From: Gracilaria caudata
Lineage: Eukaryota > Rhodophyta > Florideophyceae > Gracilariales > Gracilariaceae
DNA length: 64,000 nt
NCBI GenBank assembly: GCA_030374735.1
Contig: JASCIV010000018.1
Location: 1-64,000, forward strand
Direction of reading: 5' to 3'
Shown here: piece by piece, positions 13,960-26,039 of the stretch
How the letters are laid out: every line of letters starts with the position of its first letter
How positions within the stretch are numbered: position 1 is the stretch's first letter
Program-made: the position numbers and the translations under genes
The notes under the pieces: model-generated
The model's input: the letters and a program-made list of their open reading frames with translations, nothing else
What the model was told of the DNA's origin: nothing
Databases searched by the model: none

Positions 13960-16379
13960 ATGATCACCATGGATCGCATAGCCAGAATACCGGTTTCGCG
14001 ATGGACATCGCGCGCATTCCGCGTCACTGCAGCAACACGACATACGCCCATGGCGCCTTTAGAGCCTCACAACGAGCTGGAGCCCGTCTATGCTGCCATT
14101 GATGACAGACTCAGCACAATCCGATCGAAGTGCGTTGCGAATCTTCTCCGCGTGATCCGTGTGTAGTTTGCGCCTAATTCGCTGTACTGACTTCTTGTCT
14201 TTTCATCAGGCTCAACCGCGCCCTTACACTTGCAGAGAAGGTCTTATATGGACATCTTGATGACCCCGAACAGGTCCCGGTACGCGGCGAGACCTTCCTC
14301 AAGTTGCGACCCGAACGTGTTGCCTTGCAGGATGCTACGGCACAGATGGCTCTCATTCAATTCATGGCCTCTGCCAAACCGCAGGTGGCTGTACCATCTA
14401 CCATTCACTGCGATCACTTAATTGCCGCTGAAGTAGGCGCTGACGAGGACATGGCTAAAGCAAAGAGTCAAAACAAAGAGGTATATGATTTCTTAGCTTC
14501 TGCAGGAGCTAAGTATGGTCTAGGCTTCTGGAAACCCGGGTCAGGTATCATTCATCAGATTGTCCTCGAAAATTACGCGTTCCCGGGTTTGCTTATGATC
14601 GGAACTGATTCCCATACACCCAATGCCGGTGGCTTGGGGGCGTGTGCGGTTGGTGTTGGAGGAGCTGATGCTGTTGATGTCATGGTTGGGCTCCCCTGGG
14701 AGTTGAAGGCACCTAAAGTTATTGGCGTCAAGCTAACTGGTAAGCTACAGGAGTGGGCCTCACCCAAGGATGTCATCCTCAAGGTTGCTGGCATTCTCAC
14801 GGTGAAGGGTGGAACCGGCGCAATCGTTGAGTATTTTGGAGAAGGAGTTGATTCTCTGAGTTGCACCGGAATGGGTACAATTTGCAACATGGGCGCAGAA
14901 ATTGGCGCAACCACGTCCATGTTTCCTTACAACAGTCGCATGGGCGACTATTTGAAGGCAACTGGTCGCGAAGGTATTGCCAGCCTTGCGGACTCGTTTG
15001 CTGAACATCTTAAAGCGGACGAAAACGCTGTATACGACCAGCTGATTGAGATCAACCTGTCCGAACTGGAGCCTCACATTAACGGTCCCTTCACTCCGGA
15101 TCTTGCGCACCCACTGTCCAAATTTAAGGAGGCGATCGAAGAGAACGGCTGGCCAGCGGAGCTTTCGGCTGGTCTCATTGGCTCCTGCACTAACTCATCA
15201 TACGAGGACATGACTCGGGCTGCCTCGGTTGTCAAGCAAGCTCTCTCTCACGGGCTCAAGAGCAAATCTATATTTAATATTACCCCTGGTTCAGAGCAAG
15301 TGCGAGCAACAATATCAAGAGATGGGATTCTAGACACTTTCACTGAAGCTGGCGGAACAGTGCTTGCCAACGCGTGCGGTCCGTGCATTGGACAATGGAA
15401 CCGTAGTGATGTGCCTAAGGGCACACCGAACTCCATCATCACGTCGTTCAATCGGAACTTCTCCCAAAGAAATGACGGAAACCCTCAGACTCATGCTTTC
15501 GTTGCTTCTCCAGAAATTGTCACGGCAATGTCTTTGGCTGGATCACTCAAGTTCAACCCTGCAACCGATTCGCTTCAAGGCGAGGATGGCGCGGAGTTTA
15601 AGCTTGCAGCCCCCTCAGGGCAAGAGCTACCTGTGAAGGGCTTCGATCCTGGCGAGGATACATTCCAGCCTCCCTCCGATGACGGTGCATCTGTTGAGGT
15701 GCAGATCGATCCTAACTCCCAAAGACTGTCATTTCTTGAACCGTTTCCAGCATGGGACGGAAAGGACTACATCGACATGCCAATTTTGATTAAGGCTCGT
15801 GGAAAATGCACCACAGATCATATCTCTATGGCTGGTCCGTGGCTGAAGTTCCGTGGTCATCTTGACAACATCTCCAATAACATGCTTATCGGCGCTGTAA
15901 ACGATGAAAATGGGGAAATCAATAACGTCAAGAACGCTTTCACAGGAGAATACGCAGCTGTTCCGGACACAGCGCGAGCATACAAGGCGGAGGGCGTTAA
16001 GTGGGTGGTAATTGGCGATGAAAACTATGGAGAAGGTTCTAGCCGTGAGCACGCGGCTTTGGAACCGCGACATCTTGGTGGTGTAGCAGTAATCGTCAAG
16101 TCATTTGCTCGCATTCATGAAACTAACTTGAAGAAGCAGGGAATGCTCCCGTTAACGTTTGACAATCCAGCAGATTATGACAAGATAGACTCGAATGACA
16201 AGGTATCGATCGTGGGGTTGCTGGACCTTACACCAGGGGAGCCAGTCACAATGAAGGTGACGAAAACAGATGGCACATCATTGGACGTTGTGTTGAGACA
16301 CACGTTCAACGATGAGCAACTGGAATGGTTCAGAGCTGGCTCTGCTTTGAACAAGATCAAGAAAGACCTTGGGGCATAG
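13960..16379 (+). CDS. ACO2: Mitochondrial aconitate hydratase (two exons)
   Basis: Converts citrate to isocitrate in the TCA cycle, using a [4Fe-4S] cluster. Exon 1 is 13960-14129, the intron 14130-14209 (80 nt, GTGCGT...CAG), exon 2 14210-16379. The junction splits a Lys codon and gives [20 protein letters not shown], the family's N-terminal helix. The product is 779 residues, the normal mitochondrial length. An Arg-rich presequence ([20 protein letters not shown]) starts at 13960; a second in-frame ATG is at 13969. Cluster ligands are visible as the Cys of GSCTNSS and the CGPC pair in [11 protein letters not shown]. The substrate-loop [11 protein letters not shown] and the swivel-domain [18 protein letters not shown] are intact. 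The sequence is of the mitochondrial ACO2 type, not the cytosolic IRP/AcnA type. It is head-to-head with ISCA1. Confidence 0.96.
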
Positions 16380-16548
16380 CCAAAGTTATAGAATGAATTA
16401 GAATTGAAGATATACTACTACTCGATTACAGGCACTTTTTTCCTTTATACGTATTTGTACGTATCGTGGATAGTTCAGATGCCAACGTAAAACGGAATGT
16501 TGCGTCTGGCAGGCAGAACTGTTATGTGCATTGCAGTGTGGTGCGGAG

Positions 16549-16558
16549 TACCTTCGTA
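16549..16558. promoter_or_regulatory. Recurring TACCTTCGTA element
   Basis: Copy of the recurring intergenic element, about 170 nt beyond the aconitase stop. Function unknown. Confidence 0.35.
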
Positions 16559-16921
16559 GAATCCTAAGTTTCTTTCCTCCAACCCACAGGCACCTTGGAT
16601 ATACTTCAAAGTACGGTGGTAAGACTTCGACGCCGACGTCTTCTCCGTCCACACAGGCGCCACGTCACGATAGTTTTTTACATGGGTGGAAGAGTGGCCA
16701 TTAAATAACGAAGGTTCAACTGCGCCTCGTTTGCCTTACACGCCGGGATGTAGGGACTCTGGGCATAGGTTGGTGTCCTGGTGAGTGCGCCGTTTCTTTG
16801 GGAATGGTCGTCGAGCATTGGTACTCGTCCTTTGTCTCATGCGCAGCTTTGCGGCTCAGGGGTTCTGATGATTGCACTTCCACCTTTCTCTGCCAAGTCT
16901 TAGGTTGAGCGCGAGTACTAT

Positions 16922-16934
16922 GGTAGAACGCTAC
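16922..16934. promoter_or_regulatory. Recurring GGTAGAACGCTAC element
   Basis: Reverse-orientation core of the recurring element (complement GTAGCGTTCTACC). It lies about 1 kb upstream of polyubiquitin. Confidence 0.35.
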
Positions 16935-17471
16935 ACTGTATGAATATACTGTAGATCAAGACTCTCGGCGCTCAGACCTAGATGGTGCAGAGCATGATCA
17001 CTGGTTCAAAGGTTCGAAGGTTCGGGTGCCGAACCTTCGATCCTTCAGACAAGCAAGCTTCTGACTATCCGTGGTAGCTTTTCATAATCGACATTAATAA
17101 GCGGGTTCTCTCGCCTCAGTCGCAAGAACAAATATATCCACAGGAAGCTTGCACTCGTCGCCCGAAGTGGAACGGTGAACTTGCTGATTCCGGATTGGCT
17201 TGAATGCTTTCCTCAGTCTCGCGTGCTTACAAAACACGCTGATTGGGATACGAAACGAAAACAACGAACAAGAATTCCCACAGCACGTGCACCGAGATAT
17301 CGCATGAGTTGGCTCGTGCGGAGATATCTACGCCGAGTCCGCAGAACCCAGCTCATCCGTCGTGCCTCCGAGATACGAATCTGCGCTGGCACTGCGCAGC
17401 CGAACGCAAGGCGTCACCACAACTTGCGGTCAGTCATGTCTGACAGGCGCCTCGTGTCGCGTAGCCTATGA

Positions 17472-19076
<1,605 letters not shown>

Positions 19077-19890
19077 AGATCTTTGTGATGTTAGGACCGC
19101 GCAATGCTTAGAGGGGTCGGTTTGCAAAAAGTTCTGTGAGCGTGATTGAATAAAGATGCTGATCTTCTTCGAAGACAGTTGACCTCTCGTGCAACAATTT
19201 GCCTCGTTTAGCGTCGCGCTCTGCCTGCTGTAGCGATACTTGAAGTTGTCGCCTACAATTGAGCGGGGTATCCTTATACCTTCTGAGACCAGGACAGTAG
19301 TGTTATCGCAAGAGGCTTTCCTTTCGGTCAGTCATTCCTCGCCGACGTCTTTTGAACTCCCACTCCGCTCGCTGTTTAAAACACGTAAGGGACCTAATGC
19401 TTTCTTGATCTCGCTCTCTCTCTCTGTTTACGAAGCGCGTATGTCAATTACTCTCACGCTGGGGTTTGCTGAAGACCCCAACACCTATACAACCTCCATA
19501 TCGCAGCCACCAACTACAAATCAATAGCTGTGTTACACTCACTGGCTTACAAGAACGTATTGGGTCCCTTAGGTGCTTTCCACCTCAAAAACATTTCGCT
19601 ACCGACGCTTATCGCCTTTTTCCCTGCACTCCCGCTCAGTTCAACCTCTAGAGACCGTCAGCAGATGCGCACACCACGACAAGGGGCTGCTCATGCACCA
19701 CCTCGGCCTTTCCTGTCGATGCGTTCTGATTCCACAAGCACGTCTCTGTGAGTGTCATCGATTATTTCGGTATTCAGATCCAACCTTCGAAGGCTGGCAG
19801 TCATCGTGTTCAGAACATGTGCCTCATAGTTCGAGAGATGGGATACTTGTGGCAAGTGTGGCAAAGAAATGCTTCACCAAACGGCACAGC
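19077..19890. other. Intergenic between polyubiquitin and bL28m
   Basis: The two genes converge here. Includes a polyadenylation-like AATAAA (19149) and a CT-rich microsatellite (about 19410-19423). Next to it is a short dyad (TGGGGT/ACCCCA, about 19459-19479), an arrangement that resembles, on the minus strand, the tail of the LINE 3' fragments. That assignment is weak. No gene seen. Confidence 0.4.
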
Positions 19891-20370
19891 TCAATCCAGC
19901 AGCTCTTTTAAACCAGTCGATGTACACAATGCAGCAGTTGTTGGCCTCAGCGGCAGTCCGCTCCCGTGGTGGTCATCGTCATCATCGTGAGCTTTTTGTT
20001 CCGGTTGCTGAGGATCGCGTGAATCTTCTTTGGTTTCTTTCGCTTCTGGCGGATTAATAACTCCAAAGCGAGCTTTTCGCGCGGCGATGATCTCTCTCTT
20101 GATAGCAATGGCCTTGTCATACTTGATTTCGTCGTCTCGAGTCTTTATCAGATATGCATCTATACCGCCAGCCTTTCGAATACATCTCATGGCATAGGTG
20201 GTCATTCGAAATCTCAGTTTCCGTTGCAATGTGTCGCTGAACATCGTTGTTTTCTGGACGTTGGGTTTCCATGTCCGTCGTGTTTTGTTCTCAGCAAATG
20301 ACACCTTGTTTCCAAACTGAATCATCCGATTACCATAAAGGCCTTTATATGCGCGATTGAACCGAGGCAT
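19891..20370 (-). CDS. MRPL28: Mitochondrial large-subunit ribosomal protein bL28m
   Basis: Ribosomal protein bL28 of the mitochondrial large subunit, 159 residues. The N-terminal half follows the bL28 pattern: a basic start, the GNKVSFAENKTRRTWKPN block (compare bacterial GNNVSHANNKTKRRFLPN), then RKLRFRMTTYAMRCIRKAGGIDAYL, equal to the bacterial strand that ends in KKGID. The C-terminal extension (about 85-159) is charged with an Asp/His run and is typical of mitochondrial and not plastid versions. There is no separate cleavable presequence; the basic N-terminus may serve for import. Confidence 0.85.
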   Translation of the reverse strand: MPRFNRAYKGLYGNRMIQFGNKVSFAENKTRRTWKPNVQKTTMFSDTLQRKLRFRMTTYAMRCIRKAGGIDAYLIKTRDDEIKYDKAIAIKREIIAARKARFGVINPPEAKETKEDSRDPQQPEQKAHDDDDDHHGSGLPLRPTTAALCTSTGLKELLD

Positions 20371-21021
20371 TTTCTGAAGACTTCCTTTTCACTCGGCTTT
20401 GATTTTGTATCTGAAAACAGGAACTTCCTCCAAATCCGCCTTTCGCTAATTGTGAGGAGTATTTCGTTACAATTATAACCACGGGGGTAATCTGCGGCTC
20501 GTTGGAGATCAGAAAGCTCAAAGCATATGTATGCTTCTAAATGAGAGAGGGTGTTGGGGGCGTTGAAAATAGCAGATGACCTTAGAACGTTTCGTGAGGA
20601 GATATAAACAAGCCTTTGAGTCGAAACTTTTGGATTCCAATCGAGATCGGCTAGGCCCGTGTTTTAGCTTGCCGCGGTCTTACACACTTCCTGGCTGGCT
20701 AGTGAAGAAAACGCGCAATGGTGCAGTCGCAGAGGGATATCGCCATGTGAACGTTCAAGCAACCGGGGAATGATCATCTTCTCCGCCTCGACAGCGCCAT
20801 TCTACAAAGCTGAAAAAGAGGGACCCCTTTTTCTAACGATAAATCGTTCGATTTTAACCTTTTGGGGTAGATTTTTAGAGGAAAACCAACTCGAATTCAT
20901 AGAGCGGGTAAAGTTCAGAAGTGCGCAGAAAATAGCTCTTCGCTTCCTCGACTAGTCTGCTTCTGGCCGAGCTGAGAACGAGATACCGTAAACACTAGTG
21001 AAGCAACAGAAGCAAAAGATC
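20371..21021. other. Divergent intergenic region bL28m/COA5
   Basis: 650 bp between the start codons of two mitochondrial-protein genes. Open frames at 20576-20773 and 20770-20955 lack recognisable content. AACGATAAATCGTT near 20835 is a small dyad. Confidence 0.45.
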
Positions 21022-21246
21022 ATGTCGAAGTCCTGCAAGGGGCTTTTCAATGAACTGCTCAGGTGTCTGAGCGATTCCCAATGCGTCATTGAACACCCAG
21101 ACAAAAAGACGGCTTTGAAGGACTGCGCACAGCCAGATGCGGAAGGTGTAGATTCTTCGTGCAAGGCAATCAGAGTGGCCTACTCTCAGTGCAGGAAGGC
21201 CCAGCTGGACATGAGAAGAAGAATTCGTGGGGCTCCTGGATACTAG
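21022..21246 (+). CDS. COA5: COA5/PET191 cytochrome c oxidase assembly factor
   Basis: A 74-residue twin CX9C protein of the mitochondrial intermembrane space needed for complex IV assembly. The frame extends upstream, but the ATG at 21022 gives the family start MSKSCKGLFNELLRC. Cys5 and Cys15 form the first CX9C and Cys48/Cys58 the second, and the end QLDMRRRIRGAPGY matches the PET191 signature (QLDMR-RFRG-GY). Such proteins are imported and oxidised by the Mia40 pathway without a cleaved presequence, consistent with the absence of one here. Confidence 0.92.
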   Translation: MSKSCKGLFNELLRCLSDSQCVIEHPDKKTALKDCAQPDAEGVDSSCKAIRVAYSQCRKAQLDMRRRIRGAPGY

Positions 21247-22065
21247 CCTGAGGGAGAGCAACACATTGACTATCGTTAGGGTCCCTTTCAGTGAGTTGGC
21301 TCGCAAAGATTCACAACATGTTTTTCGTGCTATTGGCCTTCTTCAAGTACGTGCACAGCATATTCGATAGCTACCATTGCAAAACTCGTTACGTGGTACC
21401 TTCGCAAAAAGTAATTCAAAAATGAAGTTTAAGAAGGCATATCATTGACGAGGAAGGGGTGCTCCTTAGTAGACGGCCGTGTACCTGTTTTCAACTAATC
21501 GATGGAATATGGAATATACCTATCGCGATGCCCATGCTTGAGAGAACGAAGACCAGCCATGATGTGTTCAGTTCAGATTAGGGATAACGTCGATCGAAAC
21601 CCCTAGAACTTGCTTCAGAATGGGTGTATTCCGGCCCTACCTTCGTATTGGCTCCTAGGAAACGATCAGAATGTGGCTCTGCGCCGCAGAGCCTGCAATG
21701 AACGCTTTCAACTTTACGCATCCATCAATGAAGTCCTAATAAAGAGATTAAAGTCTCATATTATGTCTTTACTCCTATGCAATGATGTGTCAAAGGCATA
21801 TGAAGACCGCGGGATTCTGCCTCAATAAGGCTCGACAAGCGCTCAACAAGAGTTAATAGCCCCCTCCTTCGTAACCAGCACACCAACCCGCGTATCGTTG
21901 TAGCTGTTCGCGAGCTCACTTGCGGGTTAGGGGATTTCGAAGAAATATTGTCAACAACGGAAGACGTCAGACACCTTCAGCAAATGCTGATTTTTATGCA
22001 TCTTTGTATGAGTCATTACGTGACCTTCGCCTATCTGGCTTTGAACTTTCAATCGTGTAAAGGCA
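21247..22065. other. Intergenic between COA5 and prolyl hydroxylase
   Basis: Lies between two convergent genes. Holds GGTACCTTCGC (21395-21405) and TACCTTCGTA (21638-21647), both variants of the recurring element, here at 3' ends and not in promoters. No gene recognised; frame 21610-21828 has no motif. Confidence 0.45.
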
Positions 22066-23043
22066 CTACAGTTCCGCCTTTGCATCATTCGCGTCAGTTT
22101 GCATCTGCCGCGAGCAGTTCCGCACAAAAATGGTCGCCGCAATCTTCGTGCCACTGGTCACTGGACTTCCTCCATGAAGAGTGCGATGGTCCACCCTTTC
22201 TGTATACGGATGCATGTCGTACCATATAAGGATTCGTCCACGCTTTGGTTTCACAACTAATTGATTCGGGTTGGTTTTATCGAAACGGAATGTTCCGTCC
22301 ATCTTTCCATCGCGAGCAAACACGGTCTCTCCTCCCTCTTCGACGTCAGAGAGGTAAATGAGAACAGTGCTCGCTCTCTGGCACCCCTTGAATTCTGGCA
22401 TTCCATAAACTTGATCCTCTTGAAGGAAGTCGTAATGAGGATTAAAGAACTGACCACTCTGGTACCTATTGATTGCCATCCCTTCAGCATTGTGCATCGA
22501 AAAACCCGCCAAAGAAGTCACTTTTTGCACGATTGCAGCGATGCTTTCATCAGTTGTGTGGTACAGCCATGCTGTGTCAGACGTCCGGGTATTGTCCTCC
22601 TTAGCTTCACCTCCCGGTCCAACTACCATGCTCTTCTTAAAAAGAGGTGTTGCCTTATCGATTACCATATTAATTTCGTCCTCGGTGAGAATGTTATCAT
22701 AGTAAACAACGAGAGGCTCCTCCCACGCGTAGTTAACTTCTGCGCCGGGAATGGTGTCTGAAACCGACGAGAATTTGTTTGCCATGAGATGTCGCGCAGC
22801 ATCCCAAAGAGGGCTCGGAGTTCTGCCATCAGGAAGTACGTTTTTCCCAGATGTCTGACACTGAGCACCATCGGAACAAGCGGACTGGGTGGGATTCAAG
22901 CGAGAACGAACTCGATCAAAGTACGGTTGCAACGGATCAAGATAGGAAGGCAAAAATTGTGGGTTCGTTCCGAGAAACACTGCTGCCCCTAGGAGGAAGA
23001 CAGTCGGTAACAAGACTGCACATCCAACATTTGTAGCTTTCAT
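22066..23043 (-). CDS. P4H: Prolyl 4-hydroxylase, type II membrane protein
   Basis: A 2-oxoglutarate/Fe(II) dioxygenase that hydroxylates prolines in secreted or cell-wall proteins in the ER/Golgi. The 325-residue product starts at the ATG at 23043; the frame is open further upstream, but only this start places a hydrophobic signal anchor at the N-terminus (about residues 7-25). The catalytic domain (about 110-310) shows the iron triad H203, D205 (PHYDF) and H290 (DHRTLHGG), plus K300 (GTKIAA) for 2-oxoglutarate. The core NRYQSGQFFNPHYDF and GGETVFA blocks are typical of plant and algal P4H alpha-type enzymes. There is no C-terminal ShK domain. Confidence 0.93.
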   Translation of the reverse strand: MKATNVGCAVLLPTVFLLGAAVFLGTNPQFLPSYLDPLQPYFDRVRSRLNPTQSACSDGAQCQTSGKNVLPDGRTPSPLWDAARHLMANKFSSVSDTIPGAEVNYAWEEPLVVYYDNILTEDEINMVIDKATPLFKKSMVVGPGGEAKEDNTRTSDTAWLYHTTDESIAAIVQKVTSLAGFSMHNAEGMAINRYQSGQFFNPHYDFLQEDQVYGMPEFKGCQRASTVLIYLSDVEEGGETVFARDGKMDGTFRFDKTNPNQLVVKPKRGRILIWYDMHPYTERVDHRTLHGGSPVTSGTKIAATIFVRNCSRQMQTDANDAKAEL

Positions 23044-23399
23044 TGCAGTGCTGCAATAATATACGGAACTTTTCGTCTTCAAGAGCGCCGACACTTCGGT
23101 GTGGTGGGTTCGGTATTTCGCATGTGCTCTATCGGAGTCTCGATAGAATTGCTCAAAGTCAAGCGAAAGCCAAACGCCGACCGGATAACATTCATGGTAC
23201 CCTTGGTATTGCAACAAGGCCCAGTTTTGTAAACTGTATTGCCGAGCGGTCCGGAGATAAACTCATAAGGCATCAGACAAGGGTAGCTGCGAAATATACT
23301 TCGCCGTCGGGCCTTGAAGTTATCGACATTTTCCGTGTTTGCTTCCCACTCCACGCAGTAAGATAAGTGGTTGGCTGCGTTTATTCTGAAGTAGATATA

Positions 23400-24392
23400 A
23401 GGAGTTTAGGCGCAGGGTCTCAACGAAGGGGCTCTGCTATTGCGGAAAAGTTAACCATGTTGGGCAAGAACTGGATCAGGCGGAATGCGTCCGCCGTTAT
23501 ATGGAGCTCAAAGGCACGCGCCCTTCCTTTGGATAGATTATGATGACGGGTTTCAAATGGCGTATAAGTTTGACGAGTCCACAGGTATTGGAGTCGATGT
23601 GGACGGGCATGGTCTCCGGATGAGATTTCTTTTGGTCGAAGCTGTCGGAGCGGGAGCGTACGAGATATGGACGGCGGGTGGCAGCGAAAGCAAAGTTGTT
23701 CCTGCTGGAGTGAACGTTTGCTCCTACACGGCAGAAACAGTCGCAATGCTGGCAGCAGTGGGTGCCCATGACGGTGAAACGGGAAAGATAGTACGCATTT
23801 TTACGGACAGTCGCTCTCTCGTGGACATGCTGCAAGGCAATTTACGACGCCAGTCAACCCACGCCCAGCAGTTGGCGCTCGCGTTAAAAGACCTAAGCAG
23901 ACGCTGTACTGTGCACATCTGCTGGGTCCCAAGTCATTGCGGGATAAGCCAGAATGAGCAAGTTGATAAGCTGGCGAAGTCAGGTCTTCAGCTGCCGATT
24001 GAGGACCAACTCAGCACACCTGTAGATATGCTGGATGTCCGATCTGCATTGTCGTCAAAACAGAAAAGCAGGCCAGTCCTCCAAGGCTATGCGCCGCCTG
24101 AGAAGAATGAGCGAGAGATGCGAAAGGCCGAGGTGACGCTCGCGCAGTTTTACGCTGGGCACGTGCCGTCGCTTCACCCTGTTGCGTCTTACGTAGATAA
24201 GAAGACTTTGCGATGCGGACAGAGCCTTCGAGACAGAGTCCGTCGTGGCTGCCTCGTTCTGCTAGGCGTACAGTGCAAAGTTTGATTAGACAAGTGCCAC
24301 AGAAGTTTTTGGCCTTTCTAAAGAGAGAAAACTTTCTTTGAAAGTTTTACTACAGCTTAGTAATTAGAAGCTGTTGTCCACAATAAAGAAGG
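23400..24392 (+). mobile_element. 5'-truncated LINE with RNase H domain (copy 1)
   Basis: A non-LTR retrotransposon remnant: RNase H coding region (23485-24285) followed by a 3' untranslated end with a perfect 9-bp hairpin (24328-24348) and a CCACAATAAAGAAGG tail near 24377-24391. The reverse transcriptase and endonuclease parts are absent, so it is 5'-truncated, the usual outcome of target-primed integration. The left boundary near 23400 is approximate. Homologous 3' ends occur at 6.9, 11.5, 24.5, 25.3 and 26.1 kb. Confidence 0.85.
23485..24285 (+). pseudogene. LINE ORF fragment: RNase H domain
   Basis: Encodes the type I RNase H that degrades template RNA during LINE replication. All four acidic catalytic positions appear: Asp in GVDVDG, Glu in SYTAE, Asp in IFTDSRS, and Asp in NEQVDKLAK, together with the WVPSHCG block. 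The sequence continues into a region (LHPVASYVDKKTLR) shared with copy 2. It lacks an ATG at its start, and codons for plausible upstream protein sequence (CYCGKVNHVGQELDQ, about 23440-23485) lie in a different frame, which indicates a frameshift near 23525. The C-terminal Cys/His motif seen in copy 2 is not recognisable here. Confidence 0.8.
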
Positions 24393-24464
24393 ATAACAGA
24401 CAATGATCTAAGGTGTTCATCAGTCTTTTCATGAAGTTTTTTCTTTCTCTCTCGCATTTATGTG

Positions 24465-24545
24465 CACATCTAGCTTAACTAGAACTAAGTGTAGACCGTT
24501 TCTGCTGAAAGAAACGCTCCCTCACTAAGAAGGCCAGCACTTCAT
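24465..24545 (-). mobile_element. LINE 3'-end fragment, reverse orientation (A)
   Basis: Read on the minus strand: CTGGCCTTCTTAGTGAG, then GCGTTTCTTTCAGCAGAAACG and a distal ATAAATGCGAGAGAG tail, aligning with the 26.1 kb fragment. A 7-bp hairpin (24497-24516) sits at the same position as in the other copies. Confidence 0.65.
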
Positions 24546-24779
24546 GAAGTTAATGGACAGCATCTGACATGCTCTTTTCACTCTGTAAGAATACTACTGT
24601 GGGAAATAATCTCAATATCCCTAGAGATCTTAGAAGGGTTGCAGCGCTGGAAACCACTTCGAACGAAATGCACGAACCCATACTTGGTGATAGCCTCAGA
24701 CAGTCAAAGAACCAGACCCAAGAGTAGGTAGACGGTGACGTGTTAGGATTTGAGTCGAAATCCCTTGGGAACATGGTCT

Positions 24780-25375
24780 GTAATTAATGGGACGTTGAAG
24801 GGGCATGTGCTGCTCGCCTTCACGTGGAGTGAATGGCCAAACTCTGCGGCCTTTTGGAGAACGAAAACGTGGATAAGGTCGCAAAGTCTGACCTTGCGCT
24901 ACCGCTGGCTAACAGATTAACGTTGGCATAGATATGCTAGGGATCTCAAAGCGCAGCTGTCGGCAAAGGTGAAAGGAAAATGTCTATTGGTCTCGCTTCC
25001 CGCATTTATAACAGACGACTATACCGCCAGAAAATTCGAAGTGCTCTTAACTCAGTTCTTCACGTGACACGTTCGGAATCTCCACCCAGCAGCATCCTAT
25101 ATGAACCAGAAGCTGTTGAGGATTTTGTACCGTGAGTGCGGCACAAATGCGAAAAAGGATGCAGAGCACATAGTGCTTAGATGTCATCTTATAAACGCCT
25201 CCCGTCCAGAAGAACTTCCCCAGTTGCTGAGTGACGCAATTGATTAGATAGTGTCCCCATAGGTTACCAAGGGTATTAGCTTTCTTGAGGAGAGAAACCC
25301 TTCTATAGAGAAAGGTTTCTCTCCTGAAGTAATTGCAGGTTGCTGTTCGCAATAAAGAAGAAATGACGCGGAAGC
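24780..25375 (+). mobile_element. LINE 3' part (copy 2), decayed
   Basis: A second, more diverged copy of the same LINE family. Translated pieces match copy 1: LLENENVDKVAKSDLALPL against SQNEQVDKLAKSGLQLPI, and HVRNLHPAASYMNQKLLR against HVPSLHPVASYVDKKTLR. In-frame stops interrupt it. It keeps a C-terminal Cys-X2-Cys...His-X4-Cys motif (YRECG...EHIVLRC, about 25127-25183), the usual nucleic-acid-binding end of non-LTR retrotransposon proteins, before the stop near 25243. Its 3' end carries a 10-bp hairpin (25290-25323) and a GCAATAAAGAAG tail. Confidence 0.8.
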
Positions 25376-26039
25376 AGAAGAACGCCAGCAGTTGTGTCCA
25401 GAGGAGTAAGACTCATTGAGAAACCTCTGAAACAACCGTACCGCCACATGCGCAGAATGGACTGGCCCCAGAGGCCGTGCTAGATGGGTTCATACCACAA
25501 CGCTCATGACTTTGGAGCGAAGTTGTTCACTGCAAAGAACCCACGCGTTGTGTTCAAGTCAATGTAGCAAGATTCAGAAATTGATCAACAATGGTCATCA
25601 AAGTATATGACGCTCATAAGCATAGAAGATTACTTTGGGGCCCTGTCTTAAAAAACTTTCATCAACGAGAGGTATGACTAGTTTTGGTGCGGAGACTGAA
25701 AGGAACATACAGAGAAGAGAGCGCTCGATTAATTGCCTCCCCGAAGCAAATGGGATTCCGTCACGAATTCTATCAAATCCGGTTTGGTGCATTAGATTGC
25801 AGAGTGTGATCATCATGATGCGCTCGCGTATCTAGCTGGAGGCCCATATCTGAGATGGCAAGTTGAAACGGCGTTTCCAAACCTTTCTACAAGGGTAATC
25901 ATATCAGAGATCATATTGAGCTCTGAAGTTTCATCCTATTTTGTAATCTGTGGTTGGGAATATATTCAAAAGAGGCTCTTAGCGACCCTGGTTCATTTTG
26001 CAATGCAAGAGTTCATCTAGACAGCGTCTCCCTAACTCT
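25376..26039. other. Intergenic within the LINE cluster
   Basis: No gene or recognisable element body. Short frames at 25598-25816 (minus) and 25635-25835 (plus) overlap each other and have no motif. Confidence 0.4.

Noticed and set aside
16980..17040. GGTTCGAAGG-type sequence as a possible tRNA B box
   Set aside because: No A box, acceptor stem or cloverleaf could be drawn around it; it is better described as a local dyad. No tRNA, rRNA or snRNA was found elsewhere by eye.
19410..19500. A seventh LINE 3' fragment (minus strand)
   Set aside because: The tail and a small hairpin look similar, but the block upstream of the hairpin does not match, so the resemblance may be due to the CT microsatellite alone.
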